From a virus, in the IMG/VR virus record IMGVR_UViG_3300048694_000950, positions 1-51,985 of that record: 51,985 nt of DNA. One strand, written 5' to 3'. The translations under genes and the position numbers were made by a program. Shown here piece by piece: positions 8,544 to 16,898 of this stretch. The notes under the pieces were generated by a model. The model was not told where the DNA came from, did not search any database, and was given only the letters and a program-made list of their open reading frames with translations. The stretch's first letter is position 1; each line of letters begins with the position of its first letter.

Positions 8544-8782
8544 TGCCTACTTACGCGTTTCGTAACAAACAAACTCAAGAAGTTTTTGAAAAGTTTATGT
8601 CTATCTCTGCCAGAGAACAATACCTGGCGGAGAATCCTGATATTGAAACGGTTGTTAGCGCACCTGCAATTGGCGACATGACAAATAACAAGAAGCCAGA
8701 TGCAGGGTTTCGAGATGTTTTAAAAGAGATAAGGAGAAAGCACGACGCGCGGTTCACCCGCTCTACTATCAACACGTTCTAA
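8543..8782 (+). CDS. FmdB-like small conserved phage protein
   Basis: 79 residues. The opening MPTYAFRN...TQEVFEKFMS and the central APAIGD resemble FmdB-type proteins of T4-like phages, but the zinc-ribbon cysteines are absent. Start overlaps the previous stop (TAATG). Function unknown. Confidence 0.6.
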   Translation: MPTYAFRNKQTQEVFEKFMSISAREQYLAENPDIETVVSAPAIGDMTNNKKPDAGFRDVLKEIRRKHDARFTRSTINTF

Positions 8783-8795
8783 AAGGAGAATTATA

Positions 8796-9530
8796 TTGAA
8801 CGTAGCACTTGCTTATAGTAATCTTGCAGACGATTTTGTTCCACAAAAAAAGGAAAGAAAGCGTAAGTTAATTCAAAATAATAAAGAGTTGTTAAGTGTA
8901 AAGAAAATCACACCTCTAACATGGGCTCAGACGAATATGATTGAGGCGTTTGCGCGAGGAGCAAACGTGATTGCGGTAGGTTCAGCTGGTACAGGTAAAA
9001 GCTATATTGCTTCTTATCTTGCGTTAGCTGAGTTGTTTTCAAAGCAAGTAGAAAAGATTGTAGTCGTGCGAAGTGCAGTCCCAACAAGGGATATGGGTCA
9101 CTTGCCTGGCACGTTGCAAGAAAAGTCAGAAGTGTATACAATACCGTATAAGCAGATCTTCAACGATCTTTGCGAAAACGGAACTGCATGGGACATCTTG
9201 CAAAAGAAAAATATGGTTGAGTTTATTACAACCTCTTATGTGCGTGGTATAACGCTTGAGAATTCTGTTGTTATCGTTGATGAGTTCCAATCAATGACAG
9301 CTCATGAATTGTATAGCGTTCTCACTCGCGCTGGTAAAGGTACGCGTCTGATTGTTTGTGGTGATACAAAACAAACAGACCTCGATGGAAGAAAAGAAAA
9401 GAGCTGCTATGATTGGTTCATGCAAGTCGCAACGAAGATGCCTGAGTGGTTCGATGTTACGAACTTCTTGCATAACGATATTGTTCGATCAGACTTCGTC
9501 AAAGCGCTCATTATGGCAGTAGAAGATTGA
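8796..9530 (+). CDS. phoH: PhoH-like P-loop ATPase (TTG start)
   Basis: 244 residues. Walker A GSAGTGKS at residues 62-69, Walker B VVIVDEFQ, and CGDTKQTDL as sensor motif define the PhoH family, common in marine and freshwater phages. PhoH proteins are predicted RNA helicase or nuclease-linked ATPases; the phage role is not settled. It starts at TTG 8796 with AAGGAG upstream; no ATG fits. The stop overlaps the exonuclease start (TGATG). Confidence 0.85.
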   Translation: MNVALAYSNLADDFVPQKKERKRKLIQNNKELLSVKKITPLTWAQTNMIEAFARGANVIAVGSAGTGKSYIASYLALAELFSKQVEKIVVVRSAVPTRDMGHLPGTLQEKSEVYTIPYKQIFNDLCENGTAWDILQKKNMVEFITTSYVRGITLENSVVIVDEFQSMTAHELYSVLTRAGKGTRLIVCGDTKQTDLDGRKEKSCYDWFMQVATKMPEWFDVTNFLHNDIVRSDFVKALIMAVED

Positions 9531-10237
9531 TGTTTAATATTCCCCAACGCACTAAGTATTTTGACTTGTCAGAGCAGTTTCCTAGTTACGATCTACCAAC
9601 AGAAACTATTGACGGCAAGCGCCACTATATTACACCTGAAGGCAATCGCTATCCATCAGTGACAACGGTATTATCGACAATGAATGCCGACGCGATAACC
9701 AACTGGCGTCAGAGCGTTGGGGAAGAACAAGCAAAAAAAATCAGCCAGCAAGCATCAACACGCGGTACCGCGGTTCACTTGCTAGCTGAGAAGTATCTTC
9801 GCAATGAAGATGACTATCTCAAAGGTGCAATGCCAAGTAACGTTGCGTCGTTCAAACACATCCGTTCGTATCTTGACGAGTGGTGCGATCAAGTGTACGC
9901 CAATGAGATTGCATTGTATTCAGATGACTTGAAGACTGCCGGTCGCTGTGACATGATCGGTAGGCTGCATGGGATCAGAACGATTGGTGACTTTAAAACA
10001 GCAAAGAAGGCCAAGAAGGAGGAGTGGATTCAGAACTACTTCTATCAGTGTACAACCTATGCGTTAATGTTGTACGAACGTCAAAAAGTCTGGTGTCCAC
10101 AAATTTGTGTTATGATTGCAACTGATGATGATGGTCTACAGGTTTTCCTTAAAAGAACATCGGATTATGTGGAAAAAGTACGCACTTTTTTTGATAATTA
10201 CCACAATCCTGTAACACTTTTGAACCATGTTGACTGA
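9530..10237 (+). CDS. PD-(D/E)XK exonuclease (RecB/Cas4-like)
   Basis: 235 residues. GTAVHLLAE, then AGRCDMIG, then GDFKTAKK carry the H, D and DxK residues of the RecB-type nuclease core, followed by a QCTTYALM helix that fits the conserved Q-x-Y motif. Probably processes DNA ends in recombination or degrades host DNA. Start ATG 9530 is coupled to phoH. Confidence 0.8.
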   Translation: MFNIPQRTKYFDLSEQFPSYDLPTETIDGKRHYITPEGNRYPSVTTVLSTMNADAITNWRQSVGEEQAKKISQQASTRGTAVHLLAEKYLRNEDDYLKGAMPSNVASFKHIRSYLDEWCDQVYANEIALYSDDLKTAGRCDMIGRLHGIRTIGDFKTAKKAKKEEWIQNYFYQCTTYALMLYERQKVWCPQICVMIATDDDGLQVFLKRTSDYVEKVRTFFDNYHNPVTLLNHVD

Positions 10238-10258
10238 TGTTCAAGGTTGAGCTATAGT
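10230..10258 (+). promoter_or_regulatory. Sigma70-type promoter
   Basis: TTGACT at 10230-10235, 17-bp spacer, TATAGT at 10253-10258. The -35 box overlaps the end of the exonuclease gene. It drives the small protein at 10312. Confidence 0.65.
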
Positions 10259-10311
10259 ACACGTACTGAATTGTTATTCAGTTTTGTTCAACTTTCCTTT
10301 AAGGTTAAATT

Positions 10312-10626
10312 ATGTCTAACGTGATCCCTGGTACCAATATTGAACACTCTCCTGGTGTTCTGTCCGCCTTTGCTCAGTATAAAGCTGACAAAGAAGCACG
10401 CGAAGTTGCTAAGCAGGCTGAGGCCTCTGCTGAAGTCGTTGTCGAAAAAGCACAAAAAGTTGCTAAAGACAAGGCTCCTCGTACAAACAACAAAAAAGAT
10501 GCTGCACGCAAGATCTTTGATGCCAACCAAGGCAAAGGCAAAGGCGAAATCGCTCGTCTGATTGCCGCAGAACTTGAAATTACCTACGCAAACGCATACT
10601 ACTACGTTACGCGTGTTTTCAAGTGA
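10312..10626 (+). CDS. Small protein with ITYANAYYY C-terminal DNA-binding-like domain
   Basis: 104 residues. An Ala/Lys-rich coiled N-terminal half (about residues 20-60) is followed by a compact domain, GEIARLIAAELEITYANAYY and VTRVFK. The same domain ends the proteins at 37473 and, in diverged form, 25293. The pattern of helix, turn and aromatic helix suggests a winged or HTH-like nucleic-acid-binding unit. It has its own promoter and terminator, so it is probably abundant. No named family recognised. Confidence 0.7.
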   Translation: MSNVIPGTNIEHSPGVLSAFAQYKADKEAREVAKQAEASAEVVVEKAQKVAKDKAPRTNNKKDAARKIFDANQGKGKGEIARLIAAELEITYANAYYYVTRVFK

Positions 10627-10633
10627 TATAGAT

Positions 10634-10653
10634 AGGGCCTCTCGGCCCTTTTT
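10634..10653 (+). terminator. Rho-independent terminator
   Basis: AGGGCC / GGCCCT hairpin with TCTC loop and a TTTTTC tail, right after the preceding gene. Confidence 0.7.
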
Positions 10654-10669
10654 CTATTGGAGAAAACAT

Positions 10670-10801
10670 ATGCGCTACACCCTGACGACTCTTACAGGCA
10701 AATGCATGGAGTTTCATATTCTCGCTTGTGCAAGGTTGTTTCAGTCGTTTCTGGGGGGCGTGATTGAAGAGGTTCATGATGGTGGAATTGAGTGCAGTTG
10801 A
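10670..10801 (+). CDS. Hypothetical 43-residue protein
   Basis: Starts at ATG 10670 after GGAGAAAAC. No known domain. It overlaps the next small gene by 23 bases. Coding is plausible but not certain. Confidence 0.45.
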   Translation: MRYTLTTLTGKCMEFHILACARLFQSFLGGVIEEVHDGGIECS

Positions 10802-10928
10802 GTGGGATCATAACTTTGATTGTTATGTTGCCACCCTTTCGGATGGTGAATTCTTTTTGTTAGAATCAAAGAATCTACGTGAGGCTGAGCAGGAAGCCCA
10901 GCGCGTTATTGATCAATACAATGATTAA
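10779..10928 (+). CDS. Hypothetical 49-residue acidic protein
   Basis: ATG 10779. Sequence pattern DHNFDCYVATLSDGEFFLL then a helix rich in E, A and Q (LREAEQEAQRVID) looks like a small beta-alpha fold. Overlaps both neighbours, as is usual in this genome. Function unknown. Confidence 0.5.
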   Translation: MVELSAVEWDHNFDCYVATLSDGEFFLLESKNLREAEQEAQRVIDQYND

Positions 10929-11004
10929 GAACATTTTTCAATACTTTCGTAACAAGTGGACAGCTTACAAAATACGCAAGCGGTCAAGTAAGTTTACATA
11001 CTAA
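10921..11004 (+). CDS. Hypothetical 27-residue basic peptide
   Basis: ATG 10921 to a stop that overlaps the next start (TAATG). Basic and aromatic (IFQYFRNKW). It may be a real micro-gene or just part of a leader that couples translation to the SGNH gene. Confidence 0.35.
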   Translation: MIKNIFQYFRNKWTAYKIRKRSSKFTY

Positions 11005-11711
11005 TGAGAGCACTCGTTTCCGTCGGGTGCTCTTTTGCTTTTGGTCATGGAATGTCCGATCCAACCAAAACATATGCGCATCTTCTTGCAACCAAGTACA
11101 ACAGCGCACTGTTCGATTATTCGCGCGCCGGTTGTTCAAACGAATACATTGCATCTGCAACAGCAGCGGCCGTGAGAGCTGCTTTGAGAACAAATAAACC
11201 TGAAGATATTGTTGTACTTGTTGCATGGACCGATCAAGCGCGAATGACGGTGTTTGATAATGAGAAAAACGATATTGTATCCGCTTTCCCTCACTTGAAT
11301 AGAGTGCCATCAACTGTTGATAAACTGATTGGCAAACACGCTTGGCACGATAGCTTCGGCCTTTACAAACTATTTCATTCTTTCAATTACGTCAATATGT
11401 TATGTCGTGCATTGAACATTAGATGTATTCACATTGCGAGCATGTGTGCTGTGTATATGCCGTTTCCTAGTGGACTACCAAAGAGTAATTTTTCAAAAGT
11501 ACCAACTAACGCTGTGTTCGATATTTTTGATCATACCGATCGAACCGACATACAGAGATTGTTTTCCCATAAAGACTCGTTTCTTGGTCTGATACAGACG
11601 AACGAAAATCGTTTTTGTATTGGACCAAGTGACATTCATCCCAATGAAGAGGCACATCAGTGCTGGACGGAGAAATTGATTGAAAGATACGACCACATAT
11701 TGGGGGCTTAG
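11004..11711 (+). CDS. SGNH/GDSL-hydrolase-like protein
   Basis: 235 residues. VGCSFAFGHG at the N-terminus fits block I (nucleophile Ser in GCS), the conserved Gly/Asn blocks follow (RAGCSNEY), and SDIHPNEEAH near the C-terminus fits the DxxH block V. Such enzymes remove acyl groups from lipids, glycans or other esters. It overlaps the carbamoyltransferase-like gene, which suggests a joint role in decorating a glycan or metabolite. Confidence 0.7.
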   Translation: MRALVSVGCSFAFGHGMSDPTKTYAHLLATKYNSALFDYSRAGCSNEYIASATAAAVRAALRTNKPEDIVVLVAWTDQARMTVFDNEKNDIVSAFPHLNRVPSTVDKLIGKHAWHDSFGLYKLFHSFNYVNMLCRALNIRCIHIASMCAVYMPFPSGLPKSNFSKVPTNAVFDIFDHTDRTDIQRLFSHKDSFLGLIQTNENRFCIGPSDIHPNEEAHQCWTEKLIERYDHILGA

Positions 11712-12588
11712 CTATGGCCATCACGATGCGGCTGCTGTTGTTGTTAAGGACAATCAACTAGTATTCTCACAACGAGCGATGATGCGGGACATACCTGACT
11801 CATTGCTGGCTGATATGATATGTCAGCATGGAATTCCAAACCACATCTATACTCACGAGAGTAAAAAACGTGACCTCATCCGTAAACTAAAGACTGGTGA
11901 TTGGTGGAGGCTTATTGTACCGACTCCTTCGTTTCCGAGTAATGTGCCGATCACACAAGGTAACCATCACCTATCACATGCTGCCTATGGCTTCTATTCA
12001 TCGCCATACAAAGACGCTGTGGTTGTTGTTGCGGACGCGATAGGTGAACAAGAGTCACTTGGTGTATACAGAGCGCAGGATGGATTACTCAATCCCAAAC
12101 CGCTATTCACTTTAAAGTTTCCCCATTCACTGGGACTGTTTTATAGTTACCACGTCGCTCTTGTAGGACTCGAACCTAATCGTGATGAGGGTCGGTTCAT
12201 GGAAATGGTGTCTCGGCATGAAAAGCAATCGAGTGGTTTGGTTGATGGGTTCGAGATACAGGGGTTTGACTTTATTTGTAAAAAGAAGTACCATCTACGA
12301 CCTTCACCGCTGAGTTTGGACTATGGCATGAAATGCAAAGTAGCTACAGATACACAGAAGGTTTTGGAAACATATCTATCACGTCTTGGTAGCGCGTACA
12401 AACATTTAAGTAACAATGTTGTCTTCACCGGTGGAGTTGCTTATAATTGGCTTGCGCACGGTTCATTAGCAAAACACTTTACAGGTTTTTTTGTTCCTAG
12501 ATTTCCAGGTGATGCTGGGAGCGCGCTTGGGGCTGTGTTACAACATACAAACAAATATATCAACGTGGATAATCTTTTCAATGGGTAA
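11680..12588 (+). CDS. Carbamoyltransferase-like protein, N-terminal domain only (NodU/CmcH family)
   Basis: 302 residues beginning at TTG 11680. GLSYGHHDAAAVVV, NHHLSHAAYGFYSS and FTGGVAYN are hallmarks of the Kae1-like domain of NodU/CmcH/TobZ O-carbamoyltransferases. Bacterial members are about 550-600 residues and have a second C-terminal domain, missing here; the frame ends cleanly, without frameshift signs. It may act as a stand-alone carbamoyladenylate transferase. It overlaps the SGNH gene by 32 bases and the next gene by 8. Confidence 0.75.
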   Translation: MKDTTTYWGLSYGHHDAAAVVVKDNQLVFSQRAMMRDIPDSLLADMICQHGIPNHIYTHESKKRDLIRKLKTGDWWRLIVPTPSFPSNVPITQGNHHLSHAAYGFYSSPYKDAVVVVADAIGEQESLGVYRAQDGLLNPKPLFTLKFPHSLGLFYSYHVALVGLEPNRDEGRFMEMVSRHEKQSSGLVDGFEIQGFDFICKKKYHLRPSPLSLDYGMKCKVATDTQKVLETYLSRLGSAYKHLSNNVVFTGGVAYNWLAHGSLAKHFTGFFVPRFPGDAGSALGAVLQHTNKYINVDNLFNG

Positions 12589-12787
12589 AAAGAAACTTTC
12601 CTTTTTGTATAGTGGGACGGAAGTAATTACGGACGATTACCGTGTTGCTGTTGTCGATATGCATCATTCGAATGAGAATGTCGCTATCCGTTATCACAAT
12701 CCACTTTGGCCGTTTCCTGAGTGGGATAGCAAAACACGTAAACAACTTACACCTGTTGAGTTTGAAATTGAAGAGGCTTTGTTTTGA
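12581..12787 (+). CDS. Hypothetical small protein
   Basis: 68 residues from ATG 12581, overlapping the carbamoyltransferase stop by eight bases. N-terminus KKKLSFLYSG then a WPFPEWDSKTRKQL segment. No known domain; joined by overlap to the AAA ATPase downstream. Confidence 0.55.
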   Translation: MGKKKLSFLYSGTEVITDDYRVAVVDMHHSNENVAIRYHNPLWPFPEWDSKTRKQLTPVEFEIEEALF

Positions 12788-13950
12788 GTACCGTGAGTAC
12801 AGACATACGGCGAATGCTGAATGAGATACGAGCTGCGAGCTCGGACGGGCCACCTGTGCTTGCCCGTCCGCGAAGACGTTCTTCGGTTAAAATACGCCGG
12901 ACAAAGCGTTTGTTTCGGCGTTGGTCATGGGATACAGTAGATGTAAAGAGGAATATTTTGGAACAGAACGATATCTTTTTGGGTGCGAGCGATGTAAGCG
13001 ATTACATCAGCGGTCGAATTGCAATGCAACGCGATGCAGAAGGCCTTGGCATGGAACATCACCGAACAACTATTCTTTGTGATCGCAATCGGTGGTTTGC
13101 TTCTCTTGCTAATTTTGAGGGGCTACGGATCACAAAGTTTGGTGATTCGCAAGGGTTTGTCATTGATGATGAACAACTTTGCTATTTCAGATACGAAATC
13201 AACTCCGCTTCAATCATTGTTGATGCGTATGGCAGTGAGCAGTTTGTTGATCATTGGACACATTGGCTCGAAGATACGTTCGAGGTTGTCGATAATGTGA
13301 TCGAATGGATTTACAGCAACGATGGCCAGAGTGTGGAGGTTCCTCTTCGTAGCGATCGCATCCCCCTTGCAGCAATGTATCCATGGCTTGGTGATGAGTC
13401 GCTTGAGTCATACTACGATCGGTTCATGGAGAGCGAAGCATCTATTCTGTTGCTGATCGGCCCACCTGGTACTGGCAAGACTACGTTCATTCGTGGTTTG
13501 CTGCATCACGCAAAGGAAAGCGCTATTGTCACGTATGATGCAACAATCCTTGCAAAAGATTATGTGTTTGCTAACTTTGTCGAGGGTGACCGTAACATTA
13601 TGGTCATTGAAGATGCCGATGAGTTTCTCGGAGCACGTACTGATGGTAATGGCCTCATGCACAAGTTTCTCAACGTTGGTGATGGGCTTGTTACAACAAA
13701 GAATAAGAAGTTGATCTTCTCAACAAACCTACCATCTATCCGTGACGTTGACGCGGCATTGACCAGACCTGGTCGGTGCTTTGACATTATTCATTTCGAA
13801 GTGCTAAACGAACAACAAGCGCGAGAACTTGCAAAGCAAGTCCATGTTGACTTTGAATCCAATAGTAGTGGAAAGTATAGTATTGCGGATATCTTTCACA
13901 AGCAAGTGATTGCTCCGAAGACTAAAACAAGACCAATGGGATTCGTATGA
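12784..13950 (+). CDS. AAA-type ATPase
   Basis: 388 residues. An N-terminal part of about 210 residues has a basic stretch (ARPRRRSSVKIRRTKR); an AAA core follows, with Walker A GPPGTGKT at 226-233, Walker B IMVIEDAD, sensor STN and arginine-finger region TRPGR. This order resembles BCS1-like or proteasome-type AAA proteins. It could remodel a protein or nucleic-acid complex. Start is TTG 12784 with GAAGAGG upstream; GTG 12793 is an alternative. Overlaps both neighbours. Confidence 0.8.
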   Translation: MSTVSTDIRRMLNEIRAASSDGPPVLARPRRRSSVKIRRTKRLFRRWSWDTVDVKRNILEQNDIFLGASDVSDYISGRIAMQRDAEGLGMEHHRTTILCDRNRWFASLANFEGLRITKFGDSQGFVIDDEQLCYFRYEINSASIIVDAYGSEQFVDHWTHWLEDTFEVVDNVIEWIYSNDGQSVEVPLRSDRIPLAAMYPWLGDESLESYYDRFMESEASILLLIGPPGTGKTTFIRGLLHHAKESAIVTYDATILAKDYVFANFVEGDRNIMVIEDADEFLGARTDGNGLMHKFLNVGDGLVTTKNKKLIFSTNLPSIRDVDAALTRPGRCFDIIHFEVLNEQQARELAKQVHVDFESNSSGKYSIADIFHKQVIAPKTKTRPMGFV

Positions 13951-14150
13951 AGACATTCACTGCATACGTGCAGCAAGAAGGTGATGATTTGATTCTTCCC
14001 CTTCCCGATGAGCTACTTAAAGAGGTAGGTTGGCGGGAAGGGGATGTACTTGTATGGGAAATTGATCAATTAACCGGCCAAGTCACGCTCCGTAAGAAGC
14101 CAGCTTGGTATGATATATTATGGAGTAAAATACGGAAATGGAAAAAGTAA
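13947..14150 (+). CDS. AbrB/SpoVT-type DNA-binding protein (MazE antitoxin-like)
   Basis: 67 residues. LILPLPDELLKEVGWREGDVL is the swapped-hairpin AbrB signature. No toxin partner overlaps: the next gene is a secreted protein. So it is more likely a small regulator than half of a toxin-antitoxin pair. Basic tail KIRKWKK. Confidence 0.7.
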   Translation: MKTFTAYVQQEGDDLILPLPDELLKEVGWREGDVLVWEIDQLTGQVTLRKKPAWYDILWSKIRKWKK

Positions 14151-14593
14151 ATGGACGCCGTGGCTTTCTTAAAGGTTTTGGCATTGGCGGGGTTGTACTT
14201 GGTGGCGCTGCCAGTGGTTATCTCGCTGCTACTAGAGAGATCGCCAATGTGGCCAGTGCCAGCGTTCCTGCTGGCGGTGGCAATCCTACTAACGTTGGAG
14301 TCGTTCCAGCAGCACCCGACATTGCTCACCTAGCACCTAAGGCTAACGCCACCTCTTTGGTGATTACAGGAGACAATCGTCCTCCCCCACCACCAGCACC
14401 TATACCAGCGTGCAATAATGGTTATACATTTACCGTGCCGCCGACGATGAATGCTTCAATCAGCATTAGTGGTAACTACACTCAACAGTGTCCTTCTAAT
14501 GAACTAAACAAAGTTGCTATGGCTGTTGGTAAGGACGATAGGTTGTGGATCAAGGTTGGTGATCAGTGGAAACGAGTAGTATTGGAGGGATAA
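14138..14593 (+). CDS. Putative Tat-exported proline-rich protein
   Basis: 151 residues. NGRRGFLKGFGIGG at the N-terminus is a twin-arginine signal (RRxFLK), followed by a Gly/Ala hydrophobic stretch and an ASA site. A proline run (RPPPPPAPIP) sits mid-protein, and two cysteines in the second half could form a disulfide. The C-terminus has a small beta-rich segment with WIKVGDQWKRV. Export of a phage protein by the host Tat pathway is unusual; a virion surface or periplasmic role is possible. Confidence 0.6.
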   Translation: MEKVNGRRGFLKGFGIGGVVLGGAASGYLAATREIANVASASVPAGGGNPTNVGVVPAAPDIAHLAPKANATSLVITGDNRPPPPPAPIPACNNGYTFTVPPTMNASISISGNYTQQCPSNELNKVAMAVGKDDRLWIKVGDQWKRVVLEG

Positions 14594-14594
14594 T

Positions 14595-14834
14595 ATGGGT
14601 GGATATGTAACTGCATCTGTTGATGTGGATGTCGACGATCTTCTTGATGAAATTGATACGGAGGACCTGATCACTGAACTTGAACGTCGTGGTAATGACT
14701 ACAATACGAGATATATTGACGCTGATGATGCTCGTCAGAAGCTGACAAAGATCTGGGAGCTTCGCCGCGTAGGTAAAGATTACGACAAAGAGCTTGATGA
14801 TCTGATTTATTATGTACTGGGTAAAGTTGTATGA
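14595..14834 (+). CDS. Hypothetical acidic protein
   Basis: 79 residues with GGAGG six bases before ATG 14595. Rich in D and E, with a regular DVDVDDLLDEIDTEDL opening. The end overlaps the next start. No domain recognised. Confidence 0.6.
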   Translation: MGGYVTASVDVDVDDLLDEIDTEDLITELERRGNDYNTRYIDADDARQKLTKIWELRRVGKDYDKELDDLIYYVLGKVV

Positions 14835-15055
14835 ACTTTCGTAAAGAGCTTGAGGAATTAATCAACAAAGCATCAAGAGAGAACGATTCCGATACCCCCG
14901 ATTGGATTCTCGCTCAGTATCTCGATAACTGTTTGAATACATTCACGGTTGCTGTACGTGATCGCGATCGGTGGTGGGGATTTAAAACTTGGAGTAACAA
15001 TGAAGAAGTTGAAGATAATTCAGTGCAGAGACCATCTGATGTGGTACAGCCGTAA
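14831..15055 (+). CDS. Conserved small phage protein
   Basis: 74 residues. FRKELEELINKAS followed by DTPDWILAQYLDNCLN is a pattern I have seen in many phage hypothetical proteins. Overlaps the previous stop (ATGA). Confidence 0.6.
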   Translation: MNFRKELEELINKASRENDSDTPDWILAQYLDNCLNTFTVAVRDRDRWWGFKTWSNNEEVEDNSVQRPSDVVQP

Positions 15056-15194
15056 AGTCGGACAGCTTGTTCCGTACTTGGGTGAGGATGTAGATTTCAA
15101 AGGTCCGATCTACTGGAGCAGAGAGGATGCTGGATATAAGAATATGGTTTTCCAATGCGACGCAGAGATTGTCGAAGTGGATGTTAACAATTGA
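15000..15194 (+). CDS. Hypothetical small protein
   Basis: 64 residues from ATG 15000, overlapping the previous gene by 56 bases in another frame. CRDHLMWYSRKVGQLVPYLGED reads as real coding sequence. No SD is obvious, so translational coupling is likely. Confidence 0.5.
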   Translation: MKKLKIIQCRDHLMWYSRKVGQLVPYLGEDVDFKGPIYWSREDAGYKNMVFQCDAEIVEVDVNN

Positions 15195-15207
15195 TAGGAG
15201 TGATGAT

Positions 15208-15531
15208 ATGAGTTATAGAATGGAAGAAGAGATTGGCAAGACTGTTCCTGGTACGTGGAGCGGCATGGATGCAAAGGTCACCCGTGGCAGTATCATTGGT
15301 GATCTGTTTGAGGAGAATGCAAAGCTATGTTCCGTCCTCGATGACCGGATTATGCACCTCGAGGCTGCATTGGAGATTATACTGAGGAACGAGCCGCCAC
15401 GTGCGGAGAAAGAATCCGCTGGACTATCTCGTGCTAGTACCCCACTGGAGAGACGTGTTGAGGAACGTAACAGCCACCTGTCTAATTTGATTCAGAAACT
15501 TTATAGTGTCACGGAACGTATTTCACTATGA
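15208..15531 (+). CDS. Hypothetical protein
   Basis: 107 residues from ATG 15208 with TAGGAG upstream. Mostly helical; an E-x-R-rich C-terminal half suggests a coiled coil (LERRVEERNSHLSNLIQKLY). Overlaps the next start. Confidence 0.6.
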   Translation: MSYRMEEEIGKTVPGTWSGMDAKVTRGSIIGDLFEENAKLCSVLDDRIMHLEAALEIILRNEPPRAEKESAGLSRASTPLERRVEERNSHLSNLIQKLYSVTERISL

Positions 15532-15689
15532 ATGACATCCCTGCATTACTTTATAACTTTGCATTGATTGCAGGGACGACGTGGCTCGTTGTTGAATTAG
15601 ATTGGTCAATGTGGTGCTATCTGTTAACAATATGCTTCTTAGTCACAAAGACCGGTAGCTCGGAGAAGAAAGATGAAAGAACTGAATGA
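15528..15689 (+). CDS. Small membrane protein
   Basis: 53 residues, ATG 15528 overlapping the previous stop. Two hydrophobic segments (LLYNFALIAGTTWLVV and WCYLLTICFLV) predict one or two membrane helices, with a charged C-terminus. Overlaps the next gene by 17 bases. Confidence 0.5.
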   Translation: MNDIPALLYNFALIAGTTWLVVELDWSMWCYLLTICFLVTKTGSSEKKDERTE

Positions 15690-15942
15690 CCATGAGTTGC
15701 TTGAACAAATAAGCAAGCAGCTTGAAGAACAACGCAAGCTGATCGATAGCCTAGCTGCACGTCTCAGTGAACTAGAACGTAAGATGAGGGATCCTTATAA
15801 GGATCCATATATGCCGTTCCCTTCTCAGCCGTTCAAGGTGTATAATGTATGTCCAACGTGTGGGTTGAGACTCGATAATGTAATGAGCTATTGTTGTTCA
15901 CATATTGATTGCCCGACAGGTCTTGGTCCTGTGAGATGTTAA
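15673..15942 (+). CDS. Coiled-coil protein with C-terminal zinc-binding cysteines
   Basis: 89 residues. Residues 1-40 form a heptad-like helix (LLEQISKQLEEQRKLIDSL); the C-terminal half has CPTC then CC and a final C, typical of a small zinc knot. Function unknown. Confidence 0.6.
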   Translation: MKELNDHELLEQISKQLEEQRKLIDSLAARLSELERKMRDPYKDPYMPFPSQPFKVYNVCPTCGLRLDNVMSYCCSHIDCPTGLGPVRC

Positions 15943-15943
15943 A

Positions 15944-16159
15944 ATGAAGTATTGGACAATATCATTTCCAGGTGAATTTGGTCAGCACGTTGTTGAGACG
16001 TGGAGTGAAGATCAGATTATTGAGTCGTACTACAAGCACTGGGCACAGAAGATGGTAATGAACGTTCCCAATTCGAATTTAAGCAAAGAGAGTTGTATTG
16101 ATGACTGGACTGTGGTACACTGGGCTGTAGAAACAGATCAATGGGGAAATAAAATATGA
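15944..16159 (+). CDS. Hypothetical protein
   Basis: 71 residues, tryptophan-rich. The ending DDWTVVHWAVETD is a pattern I have seen in other phage small proteins. End overlaps the next start. Confidence 0.55.
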   Translation: MKYWTISFPGEFGQHVVETWSEDQIIESYYKHWAQKMVMNVPNSNLSKESCIDDWTVVHWAVETDQWGNKI

Positions 16160-16545
16160 GTCAAGTGGTAAAAGCGATTGTTGCAACAGATTCTACTAAT
16201 CGTAAATTGATTGCAAAGGGGTTATCTCCTTTGTTCCTGGATGTGTTTAAACCAAGGTCTGAGATCTCCGACGTGACAGACTCAAGACACTTCGTTGCCA
16301 AGGAGTATAGGATTGGTGTACAGATTGGTAGTCAGGCACAAGTTGCTGATCATGAATATCTGAAAGATCCAGACGCACTATATGAAGCGATCGTTAGAAC
16401 GAAGCAACAAGTGATAGAGGCCATCTTTGGTGAGTTTCGTCAGGACTTTCGTCGGATTGAAAAAGCAATCTATGATTTTCAGTATGAGGAAGCAGGTAAA
16501 CTTCTTCATGCTATGGAACACAAAATGTTTGAGGAGTGGGAGTAA
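16156..16545 (+). CDS. Hypothetical protein
   Basis: 129 residues. Two parts: an N-terminal beta-rich segment and a C-terminal helical one (ALYEAIVRTKQQVIEAIFGEF). No family recognised. Stop overlaps the next start (TAATG). Confidence 0.55.
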   Translation: MSQVVKAIVATDSTNRKLIAKGLSPLFLDVFKPRSEISDVTDSRHFVAKEYRIGVQIGSQAQVADHEYLKDPDALYEAIVRTKQQVIEAIFGEFRQDFRRIEKAIYDFQYEEAGKLLHAMEHKMFEEWE

Positions 16546-16889
16546 TGTTTGTCCTTCGTAGTACATACCAGAAACAGCTTGACAAGAACGCTGAGCTGAT
16601 TGAAGATCGTGATAGTCTCAGAACAAAGTTGGTTAATGCTTTGCATGCAGGTGATGAGCATATTAACCGTAATGCTGAGTTTGCTATTGACTTTGAGCAA
16701 ATGAATCCGTTCTCGATTGAGCGTAACAGAGGCGATGAGAACATACCAGTAACTGTCTTTGGTTATTTTGATAAAGACGGAGCTCCTGCTGAGTGGTTTT
16801 TGTATTGCTCGCTTGAAAGACATAATCGGTTCGTGGAAGAATTTCATGAGTACAAAGCGAAACAAGAAGGCAAGCGCACTAAAAGCTGA
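16545..16889 (+). CDS. Hypothetical protein
   Basis: 114 residues from ATG 16545 on the TAATG overlap. The N-terminal third is a coiled coil (KQLDKNAELIEDRDSLRTKL); the rest is mixed. Lysine-rich tail. No family recognised. Confidence 0.55.
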   Translation: MFVLRSTYQKQLDKNAELIEDRDSLRTKLVNALHAGDEHINRNAEFAIDFEQMNPFSIERNRGDENIPVTVFGYFDKDGAPAEWFLYCSLERHNRFVEEFHEYKAKQEGKRTKS

Positions 16890-16898
16890 GAGTAAGTA

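Noticed and set aside
11680-12588. Frameshifted carbamoyltransferase
   Set aside because: No continuation of the second domain is seen in other frames downstream; the gene appears to be a true single-domain form.
13947-14150. MazEF-type toxin-antitoxin pair
   Set aside because: The AbrB-like gene is followed by a Tat-signal protein, not by a toxin-like gene.
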